Source: a virus. Taken from it: a stretch of DNA of 20,224 nucleotides. Positions 15,517 through 20,224 of the stretch are shown here, piece by piece. Each line of letters starts with the position of its first letter. Positions within the stretch are counted from its first letter, which is position 1. The position numbers and the translations under genes were made by a program. The stretch lies in the IMG/VR virus record IMGVR_UViG_3300028298_000040, positions 1-20,224 of that record. One strand, written 5' to 3'. The notes beneath the pieces were generated by a model. It searched no databases. It was not told the DNA's origin and saw only the letters and a program-made list of their open reading frames with translations.

Positions 15517-16536
15517 ATGACAGACCCCCTCGAAGAAAAGCGCCAACTGTACCAGCTACATAAGAAAGGTTATGAAGAAATAGCGAAGGCTATGGGTGAT
15601 AAGAAGGCTTTTTCCATTAATGTAAATGGCAAAGTAAAGGAAGTAGAAGTAAAAAGCCAGAAAGGAGACCCCGGCGCACCTGGGAAGAATGGTTCAACCC
15701 CGGTCAAAGGTGTTGATTACTTCACTGAGAAGGAACTTGAGAAGATTGCTGATGAGGTTTTTATTCGTGTTCGTAAACCAGAAGATGGGAAAGACGCATT
15801 TGTTGATTATCCTAAGTTGGAAGAATTTATCAAAGCAGAGATTAGAAAGATTCCTCGGCCAAAGAATGGTGAAAATGGTAAGGACGCCGTTGTTGACTAT
15901 AACTCAATTATCGTCGCTGTATTAAAACAAATACCAGAAGTAGATTACCCTTCAATTCATAAGTACATCAGAGAGGAAACTCAGAAACTAGAAGATAATC
16001 GCCCGATTAGAACTTTCAATAGTGCAGGGCCAACCAGTCGTTTAACTGAAATGTCGGATGTAGATCCCAACGGTTTAACTTCAGGTCAGTTTTTATCTTG
16101 GAATGGTACTCAATGGGTTGCAACACCACCAGCTGGATATGTAATGTGTGGCTTTAATACAATTTCTACCCCAGCTGATGCAACTACGTATTTCTTTGGG
16201 TCAGCTGGCTTCATAGGAGGTGTCACTCAAGGTTTTTACCGTTTTCGTATACCTAAAGCTGGTAACCTAGTAAAGGTTATAGTAGAAAACTACTATAGTG
16301 GTACTCAGCCAACGGCCGAGACTTCAACATTGAACGTTAGGAAGAATGGTACTACAGATTATGCCTTTACAGCCAATGATTTCCGAAACAATACTCAGGG
16401 ATTGGCATTTACCTACAATCTTTCTGGTTACACTTTAGTCGCCGGTGATTATATTGAATTTTGGTTCACTACACCGACTTGGGTGACAAATCCTGGAACT
16501 TCATTAACTTTAAAAACTACTATTTATATCGAGTAA
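15517..16536 (+). CDS. Adhesin 1: collagen-like anchor plus beta-sandwich head (339 aa)
   Basis: The open frame runs from 15478, but ATG 15517 is chosen because it follows the extended -10 box by seven bases and avoids overlap with the previous gene. Residues 1-45 are charged and helical. Residues 49-60 contain a short collagen-like Gly-X-Y run (GDPGAPGKNG), followed by 'TPVKGVDYFTEKELEKIAD', two more Gly-Lys-Asp elements separated by helices, and the block 'SAGPTSRLTEMSDV' with 'LTSGQFLSWNGTQWVA' near 170-205. The rest (about 208-339) is a compact beta domain ('TYFFGSAGFIGG', 'YRFRIPKAGNLVKVIVENYY', 'AGDYIEFWFTTP') that looks complete and receptor-binding. The N-terminal 205 residues are paralogous to those of the next gene. 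It is probably a trimeric virion adhesin joined to the tail by its N-terminus. Confidence 0.72.
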   Translation: MTDPLEEKRQLYQLHKKGYEEIAKAMGDKKAFSINVNGKVKEVEVKSQKGDPGAPGKNGSTPVKGVDYFTEKELEKIADEVFIRVRKPEDGKDAFVDYPKLEEFIKAEIRKIPRPKNGENGKDAVVDYNSIIVAVLKQIPEVDYPSIHKYIREETQKLEDNRPIRTFNSAGPTSRLTEMSDVDPNGLTSGQFLSWNGTQWVATPPAGYVMCGFNTISTPADATTYFFGSAGFIGGVTQGFYRFRIPKAGNLVKVIVENYYSGTQPTAETSTLNVRKNGTTDYAFTANDFRNNTQGLAFTYNLSGYTLVAGDYIEFWFTTPTWVTNPGTSLTLKTTIYIE

Positions 16537-16540
16537 ACAA

Positions 16541-18961
16541 GTGACAAAAGAATTACCTATTGAAATAAACGTAACAGCAGAGCCGGGGAAGGACGGCTAT
16601 ACTCCTGTAAAGGGAACTGATTACTTCACACCAGAGGAACAGGCGTCTTTTGTTAGTGATATAATGAGTCGTATACGGGTTCCTCAGGATGGAGTTGATG
16701 CACAACCTATGGATTATTCAAAGGTTGAATCGTTTATCGCCTCAGAGGTAGCCAAGATTCCTAAGCCAGAGGTTGTCGACAATACTGTTGACACTGAATC
16801 AATTGTAGCTGAAGTCTTAAAGAAGATACCGGAACAGCCAGAGATTGTGGTTGATTACGAGGCGCTTAAGAAGTTCTGCCTAGAGGAGATCCAAAAGATT
16901 GAAGACAACCGAGACTCGCGCGTAAGACAGCTACATAGTGGTGGGCCGACAACTAGGTTAAATGAAATCTCAGACGTTGACGCTGACAACGCTACCTCCG
17001 GTCAAGTTCTCTCATACAACGGATCAAGATGGGTTCCTATCACCATCTCCGTACCACCCACCACCTCCCCAGGTGGCTCTACCACTCAAGTTCAATTCAA
17101 TGACGCTGGAGCTTTTGGAGGAGATGCAGGATTTACTTATGATAAGACTACAGACTCTGCCACTCTAGCAGGTAATCTGTCAGTCTTAGACGACCCCTAC
17201 GCAGTAGGTTGGAACGGCTCTACGAATGTCCCTACCAAGAACGCTGTTTACGATAAAATAGAAACTCTGGTCACTGGTGTTTCTTCTGTCACAGCCACCA
17301 ACTCTACCCTCACAATCTCCCCAACTACAGGAGCAGTTCTTGCAGGTCTTAACCTTGCAAATGCAAACACTTGGACAGGACAACAAACTTTTAATACATC
17401 AACAGCTATATTTGGATTAGCTCCGACATTCTCCACGATGACAGCTGGGTCGGTATTGTTTGCTGGTACTTCAGGGCTTCTTTCACAAGACAACACTAAC
17501 TTCTTTTGGAATAACTCAACAAAAAAATTAAAACTAAATAATTCATTACAATTTTCTCAAGATGCTTCATATAATTATATATTAGGTGATGGTGGGACAA
17601 ATGATAATCGTTCGCTTTGGATGTCGGCTGGTGCGGGATATGAAAGCGGCGGGGTGGCATACGGTTCTGGCAGTGTTTTGTTTCAAGGCGCAGCGGCGGG
17701 GAGTTTAACAACTGCTAATGGCAATGGTGGTGCTGGCGGTGGGATGACCTTTAAGCCGTCCGATGGTGGGTCTTCTTCTTTTGTTGGCGGCGGTTCAAAC
17801 ACAGGGGGTGGCGGAGGTTCTGTCAGCGTTGGTTCAGGTTATGGTGGTGCGGCGTCTAGCAGCACTAACAGCAACGGTGGCGGGAGCGGCGGCGAGATTG
17901 GTTTTTACGCAAATGCGGGCGGCTCAGCTACTGGTGGCGTTTCTGCTACTGGCGGAGCGGGTGGTAGAATGATTTTCAATACCGGCGCTGGTGCGGTCGC
18001 TTCGGGAGGTTCTTCTAGCAACAACAGCGGAACAGGTGGCGCACTTACCTACATAACTGGTACTGGCGCTCAAGCTATTGATGTAGGAGTGGCTACAAAC
18101 GTAGGCGGAGCGGGCGGGTCAATTTCTTATACTTCTGGTAATGGAGGTGATGCCGGAAATTCATCAACATCCAATACGACAGGAGATGGTGGGTCTGTTG
18201 TATTTAACTCTGGGCGAGGGGGGGATGTTACTGGTACTGGTTCTGCTGCAGATTTTTCTGGGCAGGGCGGAAATATGCAGTTCTTCGGGGGTCGTGGAGG
18301 GGCTTCTAAATTTAACGGTGTTGCTGCCGGATTTGGGGGGCTAGTAACAATCAGCGGCGGAACCGGCGGAGCGGGAAGTGTAAATGGCGCAATCCCTAAT
18401 ACGGGCGGTGGATTTACTGGAACAGGTGGTACAGGCGGCGGTAATACTGTTGCAGGAGCTAATGCTAATGTAGGAGGTGCTGGTGGTTCTTTTCAATTAA
18501 AGGGTGGAAGTGGCGGAGCTGCAAGGTCATCCACATTGTCCAATACGGCTGGCGCTGGCGGTTTCTTAAATCTCCTTGGCGGGACCGGTGGTATATCATC
18601 TTCTGGTACTGCTAGACAAGGCGGAGCGGGTGGTTATGTCAATATCAATGGTGGTACTGGTTCTACCTTAAACGGCGCAGGAGGGTCGGTATATCTGGTC
18701 GGAGGCCCAGGGAGCGGAACTGGTGTAGTTGGTAACGTATATCTGGGGAAAGACTCATCAGGAAACACCAGAGGAACTGTAATTGCTGTAGTGCCAATTA
18801 GATTAAAGGCATACACTGTGGCAACACTTCCAGCTGGTGTTCAAGGAGATACAGCCCTTGCCACTGATTTACTTGCTCCTGCCTTTCTTGTCGCCGCCGT
18901 TGGTGGTGGTGCCGTAGTAGGTCCAGTATTTTTCAATGGTGCCGCTTGGATAGCTTATTAA
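16541..18961 (+). CDS. Adhesin 2: shared anchor plus Gly-rich repeat shaft (806 aa)
   Basis: Begins at GTG 16541, four bases after the previous stop, with no ATG nearby that preserves the anchor; ends at TAA 18959-18961. Residues 1-165 parallel the previous adhesin: 'GKDGYTPVKGTDYFTPEE', three helical segments, then 'SGGPTTRLNEISDVDAD' and 'SGQVLSYNGSRWVP'. Residues about 180-330 are fibre modules seen in many environmental phages ('TTQVQFNDAGAFGGDAGF', 'VGWNGSTNVPTKNAVYDKIE', 'NANTWTGQQTF'). Residues about 360-725 are about 14 degenerate Gly-rich repeats of roughly 25 residues. The last 65 residues ('KAYTVATLPAGVQGDTAL', 'GGGAVVGPVFFNGAAWIAY') are a common fibre C-terminal cap. Base composition changes abruptly along the gene (C-rich, then AT-rich near 17515-17590, then G-rich), the mark of a mosaic built by module exchange. 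Probable receptor-binding fibre. Confidence 0.75.
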   Translation: MTKELPIEINVTAEPGKDGYTPVKGTDYFTPEEQASFVSDIMSRIRVPQDGVDAQPMDYSKVESFIASEVAKIPKPEVVDNTVDTESIVAEVLKKIPEQPEIVVDYEALKKFCLEEIQKIEDNRDSRVRQLHSGGPTTRLNEISDVDADNATSGQVLSYNGSRWVPITISVPPTTSPGGSTTQVQFNDAGAFGGDAGFTYDKTTDSATLAGNLSVLDDPYAVGWNGSTNVPTKNAVYDKIETLVTGVSSVTATNSTLTISPTTGAVLAGLNLANANTWTGQQTFNTSTAIFGLAPTFSTMTAGSVLFAGTSGLLSQDNTNFFWNNSTKKLKLNNSLQFSQDASYNYILGDGGTNDNRSLWMSAGAGYESGGVAYGSGSVLFQGAAAGSLTTANGNGGAGGGMTFKPSDGGSSSFVGGGSNTGGGGGSVSVGSGYGGAASSSTNSNGGGSGGEIGFYANAGGSATGGVSATGGAGGRMIFNTGAGAVASGGSSSNNSGTGGALTYITGTGAQAIDVGVATNVGGAGGSISYTSGNGGDAGNSSTSNTTGDGGSVVFNSGRGGDVTGTGSAADFSGQGGNMQFFGGRGGASKFNGVAAGFGGLVTISGGTGGAGSVNGAIPNTGGGFTGTGGTGGGNTVAGANANVGGAGGSFQLKGGSGGAARSSTLSNTAGAGGFLNLLGGTGGISSSGTARQGGAGGYVNINGGTGSTLNGAGGSVYLVGGPGSGTGVVGNVYLGKDSSGNTRGTVIAVVPIRLKAYTVATLPAGVQGDTALATDLLAPAFLVAAVGGGAVVGPVFFNGAAWIAY
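17624..18740 (+). repeat. About 14 degenerate 25-residue Gly-rich repeats in adhesin 2
   Basis: Each unit reads roughly G-x-G-G, three alternating hydrophobic residues, x-x-G-x-G-G, then a 10-13 residue Ser/Thr/Asn linker. Examples of the core are GGAGGSISYTSGNGG, GDGGSVVFNSGRGG, GQGGNMQFFGGRGG and GGAGGSFQLKGGSGG. The 11-base word GGCGGAGCGGG recurs exactly at 17951, 18104, 18365 and 18620, always in the same codon phase (spacings 153, 261 and 255), pointing to past duplication. Glycine codons here are mainly GGC/GGT, unlike the GGA-rich block at 7950-8550. Confidence 0.75.
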
Positions 18962-18975
18962 AATAATATAAATAT

Positions 18976-19272
18976 ATGAAACCACAAATTCTAAAAAAAG
19001 AAATTAAAAATCAAAATCTAGACGGTTCTTTGTATGACAACTCAGTCTATGAAATCCCAGTAGAACATACTGACGATTATGGGAATCTTTACTACACTAA
19101 ACTCACAAGGTCTTGCACAGAATACGACAAAGAACAGCAAGATAAACGGGATGCTCTACAGGCGGAAATTGATGCCCTCAAAGATGAAAACGAGGTAGCA
19201 AAGAAAATTGCTGAAAAGGAAGCAGAATTATCAACACTAGAAGTTTTACCAGTTAGCGAAGAAATGGTATAA
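18976..19272 (+). CDS. Small protein with C-terminal coiled coil, after the adhesins (98 aa)
   Basis: Starts at ATG 18976, 14 bases after the adhesin stop, and ends at TAA 19270-19272, a stop that lies inside the -10 box of the next promoter. The first 45 residues look beta-rich ('LDGSLYDNSVYEIPVEH', 'YGNLYYTKLTRS'); residues about 47-90 form a charged coiled coil ('KEQQDKRDALQAEIDALKDE'). No signal peptide or membrane helix. Small proteins directly after a fibre gene are often fibre-assembly chaperones, and the coiled coil would suit that, but the sequence does not match a chaperone family I recognise. Treat the role as unknown. Confidence 0.68.
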   Translation: MKPQILKKEIKNQNLDGSLYDNSVYEIPVEHTDDYGNLYYTKLTRSCTEYDKEQQDKRDALQAEIDALKDENEVAKKIAEKEAELSTLEVLPVSEEMV

Positions 19273-19273
19273 T
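19245..19273 (+). promoter_or_regulatory. Extended -10 promoter (TTTACC, 17 bp, TGGTATAAT) for the lysis-like block
   Basis: TGGTATAAT (19265-19273) is a perfect extended -10. TTTACC at 19245-19250 matches TTGACA at four of six positions with the ideal 17-base spacer, so this is the best promoter in the window. The hexamer ends eight bases before ATG 19282, placing the start site about two bases upstream of the ATG. The TAA stop of the preceding gene (19270-19272) lies within the TATAAT. It separates the adhesin unit from the small membrane proteins and peptidase. Confidence 0.75.
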
Positions 19274-19281
19274 ATTAGCAT

Positions 19282-19434
19282 ATGAAAATATCAATCGAAC
19301 TTGCAAACGCAATCCTTAATTACTTAGCTTCACGACCTTACATTGAGGTAGCTAAACTTATCAATGATTTACAAGCTCAAGCTCCTAAACCAGAAGAAAT
19401 TAAAACGCCTACGGAAGAACCTAAGGCTTTGTAA
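19282..19434 (+). CDS. Small conserved phage protein of unknown function (50 aa)
   Basis: ATG 19282 follows the extended -10 box by eight bases; the gene ends at TAA 19432-19434. The protein begins 'MKISIELANAILNYLASRPY' and continues as one amphipathic helix pair to about residue 33 (IEVAKLINDLQAQ), then a Pro/Glu-rich tail. I recognise the N-terminal pattern (hydrophobic strand, A/V-N-A-I-L-x-Y-L, R-P-Y-x-E-V) from very small proteins found in many tailed phages near fibre or lysis genes; their function is not known to me. The clear promoter, the clean start and the three-base link to the next gene make this a real gene despite its length. Confidence 0.75.
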   Translation: MKISIELANAILNYLASRPYIEVAKLINDLQAQAPKPEEIKTPTEEPKAL

Positions 19435-19436
19435 GA

Positions 19437-19754
19437 ATGAAACGCATGGAAAACCTAGAAGCACCGAAAACAATAGAAGAAGTGGGGATACACTTGATGT
19501 ATATGTCGGGCACTTTGAAGGAAATGAAAAGGTCTTTGGATGCTTCTCAGGCGAACCATGTACCTATCTCTGTGTACCTAGAAAACAAGGAGGAGATTAG
19601 CAAAAAAATTAAATCTCTAGAGGAGGAAACAGAAGTTATCCAGACCTTTATTAGCTCTTGGGTAGGTAAAGTCTGGGGTATTAACTTCACAATCGGTATT
19701 GTAATTGCAGGGATAATGTTTGTAGTAAGTAACTGGCACAACTTTATAAAATGA
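19437..19754 (+). CDS. Holin-like membrane protein with coiled coil (105 aa)
   Basis: Starts at ATG 19437 (a second ATG at 19446 would shorten it by three residues) and ends at TGA 19752-19754, overlapping the next start by four bases (ATGA). Residues 1-45 are soluble and helical; residues about 51-70 form a coiled coil ('KEEISKKIKSLEEETEVI'); residues about 79-100 are one strong transmembrane helix ('INFTIGIVIAGIMFVVSNW') with a short polar end. A coiled coil followed by a single C-terminal helix resembles the haemolysin XhlA-like class of phage lysis accessory proteins. The place before another tiny membrane protein and a peptidase supports a lysis role. A weak AAGG lies ten bases before the ATG, the nearest thing to a Shine-Dalgarno in the window. 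A holin-type function is inferred, not shown. Confidence 0.65.
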   Translation: MKRMENLEAPKTIEEVGIHLMYMSGTLKEMKRSLDASQANHVPISVYLENKEEISKKIKSLEEETEVIQTFISSWVGKVWGINFTIGIVIAGIMFVVSNWHNFIK

Positions 19755-19864
19755 ATAACGAAGATGAAATTGGAGTACTAGATGAAGGTTCTATAGGAGC
19801 AATGTGCTTCGCAGTATTCATTATCGTAGCTTTATTAATCGGTGGTTATTATTTAATATTTTAA
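19751..19864 (+). CDS. Tiny single-span membrane protein (37 aa)
   Basis: ATG 19751 lies within the stop of the previous gene (ATGA overlap) and TAA is at 19862-19864. The protein has an acidic N-terminus (MNNEDEIGVLDEG) and one hydrophobic helix over residues about 15-37 (IGAMCFAVFIIVALLIGGYY), ending directly at the C-terminus. The four-base overlap with the holin-like gene and a three-base gap to the peptidase gene argue for co-translation. Together with the previous gene it may form a holin/antiholin or spanin-like pair; no lipobox is seen, so it is not an obvious o-spanin. The function is unknown. Confidence 0.62.
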   Translation: MNNEDEIGVLDEGSIGAMCFAVFIIVALLIGGYYLIF

Positions 19865-19867
19865 ACT

Positions 19868-20224
19868 ATGTTCAACTATCTATATCGCAAATTTTTCTTC
19901 AAAGTTCCGCAGTTAGGAGATAACCTAGATACTCGTACAGAGGGTGAGAAGCTAACAGCTTTTGATAACCGAGAAATTGCCTTTGCAGGTTCACCAATCC
20001 AATGGGTAGAGAAATCTTCTTGGAAGAACTATCCTATTAAATACCAGTACTACACTGGGGAATGTGTAGCTCAGTCCACAACTAAGCATCTAGGCATCAA
20101 CGACAAGGTAGGAATAGGTCAGTACGCTAGTCTTTCGGCAGAGTTCTTTTACTACTACAGGTCAAACAGACCAGATGCTGGAATGATTTGGCTAGACGCT
20201 ATGAACATCGCTACTACGAAAGGT
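19868..20224 (+). CDS. Papain-like (C1) cysteine peptidase, 5' part (runs off window)
   Basis: ATG 19868 follows the previous stop by three bases; 119 residues are visible and the frame stays open to the end. The segment at residues 60-70 reads Q-Y-Y-T-G-E-C-V-A-Q-S: C66 would be the catalytic cysteine and Q60 the oxyanion-hole glutamine, with the same six-residue spacing as in papain (Q19, C25). It is followed by 'LSAEFFYYYRSN' and 'DAGMIWLDAMNIATTKG', which match the L-S-x-Q and G-G-x-x-x-x-A-x-x-Y-x-x-x-x-G regions of C1 peptidases. The catalytic His and Asn would lie beyond the window. No signal peptide is seen; residues 1-45 may be a short propeptide-like or virion-binding part. Next to holin-like genes it could work in lysis or as a virion-borne peptidase; a capsid-maturation role is less likely from its position. 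Confidence 0.75.
   Translation, partial: MFNYLYRKFFFKVPQLGDNLDTRTEGEKLTAFDNREIAFAGSPIQWVEKSSWKNYPIKYQYYTGECVAQSTTKHLGINDKVGIGQYASLSAEFFYYYRSNRPDAGMIWLDAMNIATTKG

Noticed and set aside
15000-19300. Diversity-generating retroelement acting on the adhesins
   Set aside because: No reverse transcriptase, template repeat or adenine-biased variable repeat was seen in the window; the adhesin C-termini do not look like C-type lectin targets.
1-20224. Stop-codon reassignment (TGA or TAG recoded)
   Set aside because: TGA ends the genes at 1474, 6662 and 19754 with tight overlaps or clean starts after them, and TAG ends those at 1713, 1978 and 3044, so the standard bacterial code fits.
1-20224. tRNA genes, CRISPR arrays, insertion sequences, attachment sites
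   Set aside because: Gaps between genes are too short and none shows a cloverleaf, spaced direct repeats, transposase or paired terminal repeats.

Overview
The window holds one strand of tightly packed genes (22 gene starts, all on +, no gap over about 100 bases) and reads as the virion-structure and lysis region of a tailed phage with podovirus-like tail architecture, or a prophage of one. The order is portal, scaffold, major capsid protein, head-to-tail adaptor, beta-propeller tail nozzle, fibres, internal/ejection proteins, adhesins, then a lysis-like cluster. No integrase, terminase, replication gene, tRNA or CRISPR array is visible. TGA, TAA and TAG all end convincing genes, so the code is standard.

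Layout: 3-1163 is the 3' part of the portal gene. 1163-2208 holds four small genes of unknown function. 2301-4181 holds a scaffold-like protein and the major capsid protein. 4235-6022 holds the adaptor and the nozzle. 6036-9615 is a fibre region (one compact appendage protein, a 66-residue fibre stub, a 726-residue Gly-rich fibre) interrupted by a free-standing NUMOD3/HNH homing endonuclease at 6673-7224. 9626-15497 holds three large proteins: a coiled-coil protein, then two consecutive genes that together resemble one large phage polyvalent/ejection protein. 15517-18961 holds two adhesins that share a paralogous N-terminal anchor but differ in the C-terminal head. 18976-20224 holds four small proteins (two with a single membrane helix) and the start of a papain-like C1 cysteine peptidase.

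Regulation: none of the 22 starts has a convincing Shine-Dalgarno sequence. Three starts (2011, 15517, 19282) have an extended -10 box TGNTATAAT ending 6-8 bases before the ATG, and a fourth (9626) has a plain TATAAT ending 9 bases before it. This geometry predicts leaderless or near-leaderless mRNAs. The four sites fall at functional boundaries (head block, ejection block, adhesin block, lysis block), so they may divide the region into transcription units.

Organism: the host cannot be named from this window. The lack of Shine-Dalgarno sites, the leaderless-type promoters, the moderate AT-rich composition, and fibre modules of a kind common in metagenomic phages suggest an uncultivated phage of a host with non-canonical initiation. 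A Patescibacteria/CPR-type host is one possibility (inference, low confidence).
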